Counted from the stretch's first letter, positions 36,400 to 46,271 are shown. The stretch: DNA of 64,000 nucleotides from CAVXHQ01 sp963789535 (GCA_963789535.1 CAWBKU010000005.1:248001-312000); one strand, 5' to 3'. Numbers and translations are program-made. Notes: a model not told the origin generated them from the letters alone.

Positions 36400-37917
36400 T
36401 CATTCCGCCGCCACCGACGCCGCCTGACCCAGATAGGTCAGTATCGCACCGGCCGCGTCCCGCCCGTCGCGGATCGCCCAGACGACGAGCGACGCACCGC
36501 GCACGATGTCGCCGACCGCATAGACCCCCGGCAGGCTCGTCTCGCCGCTGCCGTAGGCGGCCCTGACCGTGCCCCAGCGCGTCACCTCGAGGCCCTCGGC
36601 GCCCCAGAGGCCCGGCAGGTCCTCGGCCTCGAAGCCCAGCGCCTTGACGACCATGTCCGCGCCCTCGACGTAATCGGCGCCCTCGATCACCTCCGGCATC
36701 CGCCGCCCCGTGGCATCCGGCGCGCCAAGGCGCATCGTCGACACGGTGACGCCCGAAACGGTGCCGCTGGCGGGACCGTTCGCGGCGGACTTTGGGTCGT
36801 AGATCTCATCCTCGGTGCGCGGGGCGACCGAGGCGCGGCCCTCGACGTGCCCCTCGAAGCCCTTGGGCGCACTCAGCCAGACGAACTCGACGCCCTCTTC
36901 CTCGGCATTGGCGACCTCGCGCTGGCTGCCGGGCATGTTGGCGCGGTCACGGCGATAGAGGCATTTCACACTCGTCGCCCCCTGCCGGACCGCCGTGCGC
37001 ACACAATCCATCGCCGTATCGCCGCCGCCGATCACCACGACCCGCTTGCCCGCCGCGTTCAGTTCGCCACTGTCGAACTCGGGCACGTCGTCGCCGAAAC
37101 TCTTGCGGTTGGACGCCGTCAGATAGTCGATCGCCCGGATCACGCCCGCATGGTCCGACCCCGGCGCCTCGAGGTCGCGGGTCTTGTAGACGCCGGTGGC
37201 GATCAGCACCGCGTCGTGCCTGCCCCGTATCGCGTCGAAACTGATGTCCTCGCCGACGGTGCAGTTCAGCACGAATTCGACGCCACCCTCCTCGAGCTGC
37301 GCGATCCGCTGCATCACCACCGGCTTCTCCAGCTTGAACCCCGGGATGCCATAGGTCAGCAGGCCCCCGGCGCGGTCATAGCGGTCATAGACCGTGACCT
37401 GCACGCCCGCGCGCCGCAGCATGTCGGCGGCGGCGAGGCCCCCGGGCCCGGCGCCGATGATCCCGACGCTTTCGGTGCGTTCCTCGTAGGGGCGGATCGG
37501 CTGCACCCAGCCCTGCTCGAAGGCCATGTCGGTGACGTATTTCTCGACCGACCCGATGGTGACGGTGCCGTGCCCGGACTGCTCGATGACGCAGTTGCCC
37601 TCGCAGAGGCGGTCCTGCGGACAGATACGGCCGCAGATCTCGGGAAAGGTGTTGGTCGCCTGCTGCAACTCATAGGCCTCGCGCAGGCGTCCCTCGGCGG
37701 TCATCCGCAGCCAGTCGGGGATGTTGTTGTGCAGCGGGCAATGCGTCTGGCAATAGGGCACGCCGCACTGGCTGCACCGGGCGGCCTGTTCGGCGGCCTT
37801 CTCGGCGGCAAAGTCGCGATAGATCTCGCCAAAGTCATGGCTGCGCAGATCCGGCGGCCGCTTGTCCGGCATGGCGCGGGCCACATCGACGAATTTCAGC
37901 ATCTTCTGTTCGGCCAT
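36400..37917 (-). CDS. gltD: Glutamate synthase (NADPH) small subunit
   Basis: GltD passes electrons from NADPH through FAD and iron-sulfur clusters to GltB. The 505-residue product has the N-terminal cluster cysteines in CSQCGVPYCQTHCPLHNNIP and CGRICPQDRLCEGNCV, the FAD motif GAGPGGLAAADMLRRAG and the NADPH motif GGGDTAMDCVRTA. MAEQKMLKFVDVARAMPDKR is a typical N-terminus. It is somewhat longer than the E. coli protein (about 470). It is transcribed upstream of the four paralogs and gltB, all on the minus strand, and divergent from uppP. Confidence 0.97.
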   Translation of the reverse strand: MAEQKMLKFVDVARAMPDKRPPDLRSHDFGEIYRDFAAEKAAEQAARCSQCGVPYCQTHCPLHNNIPDWLRMTAEGRLREAYELQQATNTFPEICGRICPQDRLCEGNCVIEQSGHGTVTIGSVEKYVTDMAFEQGWVQPIRPYEERTESVGIIGAGPGGLAAADMLRRAGVQVTVYDRYDRAGGLLTYGIPGFKLEKPVVMQRIAQLEEGGVEFVLNCTVGEDISFDAIRGRHDAVLIATGVYKTRDLEAPGSDHAGVIRAIDYLTASNRKSFGDDVPEFDSGELNAAGKRVVVIGGGDTAMDCVRTAVRQGATSVKCLYRRDRANMPGSQREVANAEEEGVEFVWLSAPKGFEGHVEGRASVAPRTEDEIYDPKSAANGPASGTVSGVTVSTMRLGAPDATGRRMPEVIEGADYVEGADMVVKALGFEAEDLPGLWGAEGLEVTRWGTVRAAYGSGETSLPGVYAVGDIVRGASLVVWAIRDGRDAAGAILTYLGQAASVAAE

Positions 37918-38139
37918 GGCGCCCTCGTCGGGTGGTGTCGCCTCGGGATAGATCAGCGAGCGCGAAATGAAAAGTCAGTAGATGTGACCTAATCCATCAT
38001 TGCGCACGAGAAAGTCGTCGCCGCTCAACCAATGCTGGTCCAAACTAGGTCCGCTTTGCACCCCAACTCTCCCCTTCCCGCTGCCCGCCAAGCGCCTAGT
38101 CTGCCGCGAGGTTCCGAATCACGTCGCAGGCCCCTGTCC

Positions 38140-38961
38140 ATGCCCCTCCTCACCCTCGTCCTCGTCGCCCTCATCCAGGGCATCACCGAATTCCTGCCGG
38201 TCTCGTCCTCCGGCCACCTGATCCTGCTGCCCTCGCTGACCGGCAGGGCCGATCAGGGCCAGATCATCGACGTCGCGGCCCATATCGGCACGCTCTGCGC
38301 GGTGGTCCTGTTCTTCTGGTCTGACGTGCGCGTCGCGCTCTTCGGCCTGACCCGCCTCGTGCGCGGCAAGGTCGACACCCAGGGCGCGTTCCTCGCACTG
38401 GGCCTGACCGTCGCCACCGTGCCGGTGGTCGTGGCGGGCCTCGTCCTCAAGGTGACGGGCCTCGAAGAGCAGATGCGCAACATCACCGTCATCGGCTGGA
38501 CGATGCTGATCTTCGGACTGGTGCTCTACTGGGCCGACCAGACCGGCGCCGAGAGCAAGACCGCCGAACGCTGGACCCTGCGCGATGCCGCCCTCATGGG
38601 CCTCTGGCAGGCCGTCGCCCTGATCCCGGGCACCTCGCGGTCCGGCATCACGATCACCGCCGCCCGGACGCTGGGCTATGAGCGGCGCGACGCCGCGCGC
38701 CTGTCGATGCTGATGTCGATCCCGACGATCCTCGCCTCGGGGGTGCTTCTGGGTCTCGACGTGGTCGGCACCGCGGATGCGGGCGCTTGGCGCGATATCG
38801 GCATCGTGGCGGGGCTCACGTTCGTCGCCGCCCTTGCCGCGCTCGGCCTGATGATGCGCCTGCTGCGCTCGGTCAGCTATACGCCCTACGTGATCTACCG
38901 GGTCGCCCTGGGTCTGTTCCTGCTGTCGGTCGCCTACTTCGGCTGGCCGTTCAGCGTCTAG
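38140..38961 (+). CDS. uppP: Undecaprenyl-diphosphatase
   Basis: UppP recycles the lipid carrier for cell-wall synthesis by removing a phosphate from undecaprenyl diphosphate. The 273-residue membrane protein has the two signature regions IQGITEFLPVSSSGHLILLP near the N-terminus and PGTSRSGITITAARTLGYER in the middle, with about eight helices. The ATG at 38140 matches the family; the in-frame stretch upstream is not protein-like. It is divergent from gltD and convergent with the NDUFA9-like gene, a neighbourhood I associate with Rhodobacterales. Confidence 0.97.
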   Translation: MPLLTLVLVALIQGITEFLPVSSSGHLILLPSLTGRADQGQIIDVAAHIGTLCAVVLFFWSDVRVALFGLTRLVRGKVDTQGAFLALGLTVATVPVVVAGLVLKVTGLEEQMRNITVIGWTMLIFGLVLYWADQTGAESKTAERWTLRDAALMGLWQAVALIPGTSRSGITITAARTLGYERRDAARLSMLMSIPTILASGVLLGLDVVGTADAGAWRDIGIVAGLTFVAALAALGLMMRLLRSVSYTPYVIYRVALGLFLLSVAYFGWPFSV

Positions 38962-38970
38962 GCTCCGTGA

Positions 38971-39963
38971 TCATGTCTTCAGGTTCCGGGCCGAATTCTT
39001 GATCTCGGCATATTGCCCCGACGGGCGGAACCGCCAGAGGTATTCGGGCAGGATGCTCGACATGTCGGTCGGCGCGATCCCGAGGTCGGCAAACCCGCGC
39101 GCACCCTCCGCGACCACGTTGTCGCGCGCCAGGTTGCGCACCTGATCGGTCGTGACCGGACCGGACACGAGACCGCCGGTCAGGAACTTGCCCAGACCGA
39201 ACCCCTTCGCCATGAGCCGCGCGACGGGGAACGGCACGCCCACCACCAGCCGGCGCCGCTGGATCACCGCCAGCATCTCGGTCATCAGGTCACGGAACGT
39301 CATCACCTCCGGCCCGCCCAGCTCGTAGACGCCCCGCGCCTCGCCCAGAACGCCCCTGACCGCGGCGGCGGCGACATCGTCGACGTAGACCGGCTGAAAC
39401 CGGGTCGCCGCGCCGATCACCGGCAGCACCGGACCCCAGCGCGTCATCCCCGCAAAGCGGTTGAAGAACCCGTCCTCGGGTCCGAAGACGATCGAGGGGC
39501 GCAGGATCATGGCGTCCGGCAGATGCCCGAGGACGCCGGCCTCGCCCAGCGCCTTGGTCCGCGCATAGTCGCTGTCGCTGCCCTCGTCCGCCCCGATGGC
39601 CGACAGCAGGACCATGCGCCCGATACCCTCGGCCGCCGCGATCCGCGCGACCCGCGCCGGACCCTCGGCCTGCACCGCCTGAAACGTGTTCTTGCCGGTC
39701 GGGTCGAGGACGCCGACGCAATAGACCACCGCCGTCGATCCCCGGGTCGCGGCCTGCACCGACGCATCGTCGCGCACGTTGCAGAACACCGGCGCCACCT
39801 GACCGACGGCGCCATAGGTCTGCACGAACATCGCCTCGTTCACCCGCCGCACCGCGACGCGCACCCGCCAGCCCTGTTTCGCCATCCGCCGCGCGATGTA
39901 GCGCCCGACGAACCCCGAGCCGCCGAAGATGGTCACGATATTCGACGTGGTGGCGATGGGCAT
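38971..39963 (-). CDS. Complex I NDUFA9-like NAD(P)-binding protein (extended SDR)
   Basis: This 330-residue extended short-chain dehydrogenase-type protein starts with the nucleotide-binding VTIFGGSGFVGRYIARRMAK and has VYCVGVLDPTGKNTF, MVLLSAIGADEGSDSDYART and LRPSIVFGPEDGFFNRFA. It matches the complex I NDUFA9 subunit family, widespread in alphaproteobacteria and related to a mitochondrial complex I accessory subunit. The Tyr-x3-Lys pair of active dehydrogenases appears as YARTK, so an NAD(P)-dependent activity is possible, but a structural role at complex I is the common view. Confidence 0.92.
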   Translation of the reverse strand: MPIATTSNIVTIFGGSGFVGRYIARRMAKQGWRVRVAVRRVNEAMFVQTYGAVGQVAPVFCNVRDDASVQAATRGSTAVVYCVGVLDPTGKNTFQAVQAEGPARVARIAAAEGIGRMVLLSAIGADEGSDSDYARTKALGEAGVLGHLPDAMILRPSIVFGPEDGFFNRFAGMTRWGPVLPVIGAATRFQPVYVDDVAAAAVRGVLGEARGVYELGGPEVMTFRDLMTEMLAVIQRRRLVVGVPFPVARLMAKGFGLGKFLTGGLVSGPVTTDQVRNLARDNVVAEGARGFADLGIAPTDMSSILPEYLWRFRPSGQYAEIKNSARNLKT

Positions 39964-40104
39964 GGCGGATCCTCGCGAAAGATGCCCATCCATCTAGCGC
40001 CCGGCCCACTTAGGCACAAGTCTGGGGCACAAGTCTGCGGCATCGCCACGCTTGCCCCCACACCCCGGCATTTGGCACAATGACCGTCAAAGAGGGAGGC
40101 CCCG

Positions 40105-40998
40105 ATGACCGACACACGCCACTGGCCGATCGCGATGGACGTCCGCCCCGAGGTGACGGCCTTCTTCGACGAGGCCACCAACACGATCAGCTATGTCGTG
40201 AAAGACCCGGGCAGCACCGCCTGCGCGATCGTCGATTCGGTCATGGACATCGACTATGCCGCCGGCCGCATCACCCACGACCACGCCGACCGCATCGCCG
40301 CCCATATCGAGGGCGCGGGCCTCACGCTCGACTGGATCATCGAAACCCACGTCCACGCCGACCACCTGTCGGCAGCACCCTGGTTGCAGGACCGTCTGGG
40401 CGGCAGGATCGGCGTCGGTGCCGGGATCACGATCATCCAGGAGGTGTTCGGCAAGATCTTCAACGAAGGAACCGAGTTCCAGCGCGACGGCTCGCAGTTC
40501 GACGCGCTGTTCCAGGACGGCGACACCTATACCGTCGGCGGCATGACCTGTTTCGCGATGGCGACCCCCGGCCACACGCCCGCCTGCATGGTGCATGTGA
40601 TGGGCAACGCGGCGTTTACCGGCGACACGCTGTTCATGCCCGACGGCGGCTCGGCGCGCGCCGATTTCCCCGGCGGGGACGCGGGCGAACTCTACGATTC
40701 GATCCGGCGCGTGCTGACCCTGCCCGACGACATGCGCCTGTTCATGTGCCACGACTACGGCCCCAACGGGCGCGATATCCAGTGGGAAACCACGGTGGCC
40801 GAGGAACGCGCGCACAACATCCACGTCGGCGGCGGCAAGACCCGGGAGGAGTTCATCGCCTTCCGGACCGCGCGCGATGCGCAACTGGCAATGCCGAAGC
40901 TGATCCTGCCCTCGTTGCAGGTGAACATGCGCGCGGGCCACATGCCGACCGACGAGGCCGGGCGCCCGGTCCTGAAGGTGCCGGTGAACGGGTTATGA
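40105..40998 (+). CDS. MBL-fold metallo-hydrolase, persulfide dioxygenase (ETHE1)-like
   Basis: This 297-residue metallo-beta-lactamase-fold protein has the iron-site pattern of the ETHE1/SdoA group: THVHADHLSAAPWL near residue 80, TPGHTPACMVH, FTGDTLFMPDGGSARADFPG and FMCHDYGPNGR. ETHE1-type enzymes oxidise glutathione persulfide to sulfite, a step in sulfide detoxification. The ATG at 40105 follows GAGGG. It stands alone, with the next gene on the other strand. The nearby TauE/SafE-type permease at 46.9 kb could export sulfite, but they are not in one operon. Confidence 0.9.
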   Translation: MTDTRHWPIAMDVRPEVTAFFDEATNTISYVVKDPGSTACAIVDSVMDIDYAAGRITHDHADRIAAHIEGAGLTLDWIIETHVHADHLSAAPWLQDRLGGRIGVGAGITIIQEVFGKIFNEGTEFQRDGSQFDALFQDGDTYTVGGMTCFAMATPGHTPACMVHVMGNAAFTGDTLFMPDGGSARADFPGGDAGELYDSIRRVLTLPDDMRLFMCHDYGPNGRDIQWETTVAEERAHNIHVGGGKTREEFIAFRTARDAQLAMPKLILPSLQVNMRAGHMPTDEAGRPVLKVPVNGL

Positions 40999-40999
40999 C

Positions 41000-41019
41000 G
41001 ATGGGCAAGATTGCCCATC
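41000..41019. terminator. Hairpin between convergent ETHE1-like and OCD genes
   Basis: GATGGGCAAGATTGCCCATC is a 20-base near-perfect dyad: an 8-9 bp stem around a tiny AT-rich centre. It lies exactly between two facing genes and starts two bases after the plus-strand stop codon. It likely ends transcription in both directions. The GGGCAAGATTGCCC core resembles a short palindrome I have seen dispersed in other proteobacterial genomes. Confidence 0.5.
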
Positions 41020-42063
41020 CTACCGGGCGCGCAGGACCATCCCGAACAGGTCGCGCGGATCGTCGGGATCGGCGAGCATGTCGAGTTTCGTGAAATAATC
41101 CGTGCCCTCGATCGCCCCGAGGACATAGCGCAGCGCCGAGAAATCCTCGATCGCGAAACCGACGGAGTCGAACAGGGTGATCTCTTCGGGTGCGGTGCGT
41201 CCCGGCACCGCACCGGTCATCACCTGCCAGAGTTCGGTGACGGGGTGGTCGGCGTCCAGTTGCTGGATCTCGCCCTCGATGCGGGTCTGGGGCGGATATT
41301 CGACGAAGATGGTGGAACGGTGCAGGATCGCGGCGGCCAGTTCCGTCTTGCCCGGACAGTCGCCGCCGATGGCGTTGATGTGCACGCCGGGGCCGACCAT
41401 GTTGTCGGTCAGGATCGTCGCATATTGCTTGTCGGCGGTGCAGGTGGTGATGATCTGCGCCCCCTCCATCGCCTCTTCGGCGCTGGCGCAGGGGATGGCG
41501 TTCAGGCCGCTCTGGGCAAGGTTGGTGACGCATTTCCGGGTAGCGGCAGCGTCGATGTCATAGAGGCGCACGGTGTCGATACCGCAGATCGCCCTGAACG
41601 CCAGACACTGGAACTCGGACTGCGCGCCGTTGCCGATCATCGCCATCGTGCGCGCGCCCTTCGGCGCCAGATGCCTCGCCGCCAGAGCCGACATCGCGGC
41701 GGTGCGCAGGGCCGTCAGCACCGTCATCTCGCTCAGGAGTTTCGGATATCCCGTCGCCACATCGGCCAGCAGTCCGAACGCCGTGACGGTCTGCAACCCG
41801 TCCCGCGTATTCGACGGATGGCCGTTCACATATTTGAAGCCATACATCTCGCCGTCCGAGGTCGGCATAAGTTCGATCACCCCCACCGCCGAATGCGAGG
41901 CGACGCGCGGCGTCTTGTCGAAACTCTCCCAGCGAAGGAAATCGGACTCTATCTCGGCGGAAATCTCGCGCAGCATCCGCTCGATCCCGATGTGGTGGAT
42001 CAGGCGCATCATGTCGGCGACCGACACGAAGGGGACATAGGCGAGGGGGGAGGGGGCGATCAT
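41020..42063 (-). CDS. Ornithine cyclodeaminase/mu-crystallin family protein
   Basis: This 347-residue NAD(H)-binding protein belongs to the ornithine cyclodeaminase family: MYGFKYVNGHPSNTRDGLQT near the substrate site, MAMIGNGAQSEFQCLAF as the Rossmann motif, ITTCTADKQYATIL and INAIGGDCPGKTEL. Members include ornithine cyclodeaminase, ketimine reductases and amino-acid dehydrogenases. It is the last gene of the five-gene fucose operon and follows the SDR gene after 33 bases, but no role for such an enzyme is known in fucose breakdown, so it may only share the promoter. The ATG at 42063 fits the family. Confidence 0.9.
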   Translation of the reverse strand: MIAPSPLAYVPFVSVADMMRLIHHIGIERMLREISAEIESDFLRWESFDKTPRVASHSAVGVIELMPTSDGEMYGFKYVNGHPSNTRDGLQTVTAFGLLADVATGYPKLLSEMTVLTALRTAAMSALAARHLAPKGARTMAMIGNGAQSEFQCLAFRAICGIDTVRLYDIDAAATRKCVTNLAQSGLNAIPCASAEEAMEGAQIITTCTADKQYATILTDNMVGPGVHINAIGGDCPGKTELAAAILHRSTIFVEYPPQTRIEGEIQQLDADHPVTELWQVMTGAVPGRTAPEEITLFDSVGFAIEDFSALRYVLGAIEGTDYFTKLDMLADPDDPRDLFGMVLRAR

Positions 42064-42096
42064 CGTGGCGTTCCTTCGGACAATTGCCCCCACCTA

Positions 42097-42834
42097 TCAC
42101 ACGTTCGCCCAGCCGCCGTCGATCACCATCGCCTGCCCGGTGGTAAAGGCGCTCTCGTCGGAGGCGAGATAGACGGCGAGGGAGGCAATCTCCTCGGGCT
42201 TGCCGATACGGCCCATCGGCTGGCGCGCGACGAAGGCGGCGCGCCCGGCCTCGTAGTCGCCTGCGGCGGCCATGCGCTGTTGCAAAGACGGGCTCTCGAC
42301 GGTCGCCGGACAGATGCAGTTGGCGCGGATGCCCTGCGTCACGTAATCCGCCGCGATCGCCTTTGTCATGCCGATCACGGCGGCCTTGGTGGCGCCATAG
42401 ACGAAGCGGTTCGGCGCCGCGATGATCGACGAGACCGCCGAGGCCATCGAGACGATGGAACCGCCGCCCCGCTCCAGCATCCCGGGCAGGAAGGCGCGGG
42501 TGACAGTGTAGGGGCTCTTGACGTTCAGCGCGACCGAGAAGTCGAAGGCGTCCTCGTCGCAATCGAGGATCGTGCCGTGATGCACGTAGCCCGCACAGTT
42601 GAACAGGATGTCGATGCCACCGACCTGTCGGGCCATATCAGAGACTGCCTTGCCATCCATCACGTCGAGGCGGTGGACCGCCGCGACGTGCGGCGCGAGG
42701 TCGGCCAGCGCCGCGGCGTCGATGTCGGTGGCGATCACCTCGGCGCCCTCGGCAGCAAAGGCCATCGCTGTCGCGCGCCCGATCCCGGCGCCCGCGGCGG
42801 TGCAGAACGCGCGTTTTCCCTGAAGGCGCATCAC
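42097..42834 (-). CDS. SDR family oxidoreductase, probable 2-keto-3-deoxy-L-fuconate dehydrogenase
   Basis: This 245-residue classical short-chain dehydrogenase has AAGAGIGRATAMAFAAEGA as nucleotide site, FNCAGYVHHGTILDCDE, catalytic Ser in SMASAVSS and the FVYGATKAAV Tyr-Lys pair. FNCAGYVHHGTIL is characteristic of the group with 2-keto-3-deoxy-L-fuconate 4-dehydrogenase and mammalian DHRS6. It overlaps the UxaA-type gene upstream by ATGA. In the non-phosphorylating L-fucose route it would oxidise 2-keto-3-deoxy-L-fuconate to the 2,4-diketo acid. Confidence 0.9.
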   Translation of the reverse strand: MMRLQGKRAFCTAAGAGIGRATAMAFAAEGAEVIATDIDAAALADLAPHVAAVHRLDVMDGKAVSDMARQVGGIDILFNCAGYVHHGTILDCDEDAFDFSVALNVKSPYTVTRAFLPGMLERGGGSIVSMASAVSSIIAAPNRFVYGATKAAVIGMTKAIAADYVTQGIRANCICPATVESPSLQQRMAAAGDYEAGRAAFVARQPMGRIGKPEEIASLAVYLASDESAFTTGQAMVIDGGWANV

Positions 42835-44346
42835 ATCACCGCCCCGATCTGCCAGGGCACGAATTCCGCCCCGCCGAACCCGAGGTTCTCGCTCTTGGTG
42901 CGTCTGCCCGAGGCGGCCGCGACGATGGCGTCGAAAATCTCGCGCCCCTTTGCGTCGGTGGTGACGCCATGGGTGACGATGTCACCGCAGTTCAGATCCA
43001 TGTCTTCCTCCATCCTTGCGAACATTTCCGAATTGGTGGCGAGCTTGAGGCAGGGGCTGGGCTTATACCCCGAGACCGACCCGCGCCCGGTCGTGAACAC
43101 GACAAGCGTCGCGCCCGACGCGATCTGACCCGTGACCGAACAGGGGTCGTAGCCGGGGCTGTCCATGAAGGTGAAGCCGGGGGTCGTGATCTCCTCGGCG
43201 AACTCGAAGACGCCCGCGAGCGGCGCGGTGCCGCCCTTGGCGACGGCCCCGAGGCTCTTTTCCAGGATCGTCGTCAACCCGCCCTTCTTGTTACCGGGGC
43301 TGGGGTTGTTGTCCATCCGGCCACCGTTGCGGGCGGTATACTCCTCCCACCAGCGGATCCGGGCGATGAGTTTCTCGCCGACCGCCGGCGTCACCGCGCG
43401 GCGGGTCAGCAGGTGTTCGGCGCCGTAGATCTCGGGCGTTTCCGACAGGATCGTGGTGGCACCGTGCCTGACCAGCAGGTCCGACGCCGCGCCCAGCGCC
43501 GGGTTCGCGGTGATGCCGGAATAGCCGTCGGACCCGCCGCATTGCAGGCCGACCATGAGGCGCGACAGCGGCGCGGGCGTGCGGGCCGTCGCGTTCGCCG
43601 CCTCGGCCAGCCTGCGCACCTCGGCGATGCCGCGCGCCACGGTGGCGCGGGTGCCGCCGGTCTGCTGTATGGTCATATACTTGAAATTGCCGTCCGCCCG
43701 CATCCGCCCCTGCCCGATCAGGTCGGGGATCTGCATGACCTCGCAGCCGAGGCCGACCAGCAGGATGCCGCCGAAATTCGGGATTGCGGGCATAGCCCTG
43801 CAAGGTCCGGTAGAGCGTGGCATACCCCTCGTCGTCCCCCGCCATGCCACAGCCGGTGCCGTGCACGATCGGCACCACGCCGTCGATGTTCCCGAGGGCC
43901 GCGAACCAGTCCTGCCGCTCCGCCTGTTCGGCGATCATCCGCGCGACGGTGCCGGAACAGTTCACGCTCGTCAGCACGCCGATATAGTTGCGCGTCCCGA
44001 CCTTGCCGTCCGCGCGGGCATAACCATCGAAGGTAAGCGGTGCGTCCGGCGCCGCGACCGTCCCCGCCTCGCTGCCGTGCGCATAGTCCTGCACATGCGC
44101 CCCCATCCCGAGGTTGTGGCTGTGCACATGCGCGCCCGGCACGATGTCCGCCGTCGCTTCGCCGATGATCTGGCCATAGCGGCGCACCTTGGCGCCCGCC
44201 GGTATCGCCCGAAGTGCTACCTTGTGGCTGCGGGGGATCGCCCCGGCGGTGGCGGCGCCACCCGGCAGCGGGGTGCCGGGGGCGAGGTCGGCGAGGGCGA
44301 TCGCCACGTCGTCGTCGGGGTGGAGCAGGATCGTCGTCTGGCTCAT
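42831..44346 (-). CDS. UxaA family dehydratase (altronate dehydratase-like, probable L-fuconate dehydratase), frameshifted
   Basis: The product of about 504 residues is split over two frames. The N-part has the SAF domain (MSQTTILLHPDDDVAIALAD) and the start of the catalytic domain (RNYIGVLTSVNCSGTVARMI). The second frame resumes at NFGGILLVGLGCEVMQIPDL and continues with VGLQCGGSDGYSGITANPAL and TLVVFTTGRGS. Removing one base from the GGG run at 43780-43782 restores a continuous protein (LQGYARNPNFGGILL). UxaA enzymes are iron-dependent sugar-acid dehydratases. The neighbours make L-fuconate the likely substrate; a similar UxaA-type gene sits in the Campylobacter jejuni fucose locus. Confidence 0.87.
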
Positions 44347-44370
44347 CTCTCTCTCCGCAAGGATCAGGCT

Positions 44371-45214
44371 CTATTTCGGCCCGATCCGATAGAATTCCGC
44401 CGCCGTGCCGCCAAAGACGCGGGCCTTGCCGGCATCGTCGAGGTCCGCCGTCAGCGTGTGCGCCGCCGTCAGCCAGTCGGCGAACTCGCCGCGCCGCCGC
44501 ACCACCGGCCAGTCCGATCCCCACATCAGCCGTTCGGGTCCGAAGGTAGCGATCAGGTGATCCGTCCAGGGCCGCAAATCCTCGACCGTCCAGTCCTCAC
44601 CGGCCTCGGTCACGAGGCCCGAGAGCTTGCAATAGGCGCCGGTCTCGCCAAGGCGTGTGATCCCGTCGGCCCAGCCATCGAACCCGCCGGTGCCGTCGGC
44701 GATCTGCGGCTTCAGCCCGTGGTCGATGACCACCCGCATCTCGGGATAGCGCTGGAACAGGGTCGAAAAGGCAGCCGCATGTCGGGGATAAGCCGAGCGC
44801 GTCGAACGTGAGGTTAAGCCGCTGGATCGCCTCGAACGCCCAGGCCAGATCGTCGCGCAACATCCAGTCGTCGTCGGGCAGATCCTGGATCATCGGCCGC
44901 ACCCCGAGGAACCGGGGATGCCGCGCCAGCCGCTCGAGGGTGCCGAGCTGCTCGGGCGCCTCGAAGTCGATCCAGCCGACGACACCGGCGACCTGCGCGA
45001 CCTGCTCGGCGATGCCCAGCAGATAGTCGCTCTCGGCGACGGTCGGCGCGGCCTGCATCAGCACGGTCTTTGCGATCCCCGCCGTCTCGAGTTGCGGGGC
45101 GAGGTCGGCGGGGCCGTAGACACGCCCGAGAAGCGGGTCGGTGTCCTTCAGCCAGCCATAGTCTCCCCGCGCCGGATCCCAAAAGTGCTGGTGCGCGTCG
45201 ATGAGGTGGGTCAT
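44371..45214 (-). CDS. Amidohydrolase, probable L-fuconolactonase (COG3618 type), frameshifted
   Basis: This TIM-barrel amidohydrolase of about 280 residues starts MTHLIDAHQHFWDPARGDYG, with the HQHFWDP metal motif of sugar lactonases. The first frame fails after LTFDALG; the proper continuation YPRHAAAFSTLFQRYPE then MRVVIDHGLKPQIADG and LMWGSDWPVV lies one base away. Deleting one A at 44790-44791 repairs it. The expected role is hydrolysis of L-fucono-lactone to L-fuconate. It overlaps the aldo/keto reductase gene by ATGA and lies 24 bases before the UxaA gene. Confidence 0.87.
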
Positions 45215-46257
45215 GCGGTGATGTGTCCTTTCGGGACAGGGGCGGCCGCGTCGACGAGGCCGTTGGATTTCAGGTCCGCCCAGAGGGCGGGCGGGATCGT
45301 GGCGCGGGCGGCGGCGATGTTGCCCTCCATATCCGACAGGCCCTGACCGCCGGGAATGACCGACAGGACCGCCGGATGCGCCAGCGGAAAGTGGAACGCG
45401 GCGTCGACGAGGCGGGTGCCATGCCGGGCGCAGATCGTTTCGATCGCGGCGACCCGGGCGCGGATATCCCCGCTTGCCGGGGCATAGTCATAATATGCGC
45501 CCGGCACCGGGCCGGTCGCGAGGATGCCGGAATTGTAGGGGCCGCCGATGATGATGCCGATGCCCCGTTCTTCGCACATCGGCAGCAGGCTCCGCAACGC
45601 CTCCTGCTCGAGGAGGGTATAGCGCCCGGCCAGAAGGAACAGGTCGAAATCGCCGCGTTCGGCCATCCATTTGCACGGCTGCCATTCGTTCACCCCCGCG
45701 CCGAAGGCGGAAATGACGCCCTGATCGCGCAGGGAGAGCAGCGCGCGATAGCCCGAACGCATGAGCTGCGTCAGCATCGCGTCGAGCGCCTGTGGCGAGC
45801 CCTGATTGCGCACGTCGAGGTCGTGGGCGAACAGGATATCGACCCTGTCCTGCCCCAATCGCTCGAGCGACGCCTCGAGGCTACGCATCACGCCATCATA
45901 GGTGAAATCGTAGACCTCCTGCCGCGACGGCACGTCGATCCATTTGCCCTGTCCGTCCCCCTGCCCCGGCGGCACGGCGCGCAGCAGGCGCCCGACCTTG
46001 GTCGACAGCACGTATGCATCGCGCGGCCTGCCCCGCAGGAACCGGTTGAGCCGGGTTTCGGACAGGCCGAGGCCATAGAGCGGGGCGGTGTCGAAATAGC
46101 GGATGCCCGCGTCCCACGCCCGGGTCAGGATCGCGTGGGCGTCGTCGTCGTCGATGGCCCGCATGAGGTTGCCCAAGGGCGCCGTGCCGAACCCGAGTTC
46201 GGTGAACGTCAGCCCGCCGGTACCGTGCCGGTCCCATGTCCTCGTCGCCAGTGCCAT
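45211..46257 (-). CDS. Aldo/keto reductase, probable L-fucose dehydrogenase
   Basis: This 348-residue aldo/keto reductase has the catalytic tetrad: Asp and Tyr in YFDTAPLYGLGLSETRL, Lys in YVLSTKVGRLL and His in ILFAHDLDV. ELGFGTAPLGNLMRAIDDDD near the start is typical of the pyridoxal/L-fucose/D-threo-aldose dehydrogenase group. It should oxidise L-fucose to the lactone, the first step of the pathway encoded by the following genes. The ATG at 46257 gives MALATRTWDRHGTGG; the frame is open upstream but crosses the promoter region. It is divergent from fucU. Confidence 0.9.
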   Translation of the reverse strand: MALATRTWDRHGTGGLTFTELGFGTAPLGNLMRAIDDDDAHAILTRAWDAGIRYFDTAPLYGLGLSETRLNRFLRGRPRDAYVLSTKVGRLLRAVPPGQGDGQGKWIDVPSRQEVYDFTYDGVMRSLEASLERLGQDRVDILFAHDLDVRNQGSPQALDAMLTQLMRSGYRALLSLRDQGVISAFGAGVNEWQPCKWMAERGDFDLFLLAGRYTLLEQEALRSLLPMCEERGIGIIIGGPYNSGILATGPVPGAYYDYAPASGDIRARVAAIETICARHGTRLVDAAFHFPLAHPAVLSVIPGGQGLSDMEGNIAAARATIPPALWADLKSNGLVDAAAPVPKGHITA

Positions 46258-46271
46258 CGCGCCCCCCGCTC

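Noticed and set aside
35581..37992. An 803-codon plus-strand frame over paralog 1 and gltD
   Set aside because: Antisense shadow of gltD, which has all cluster and nucleotide-binding motifs on the minus strand.
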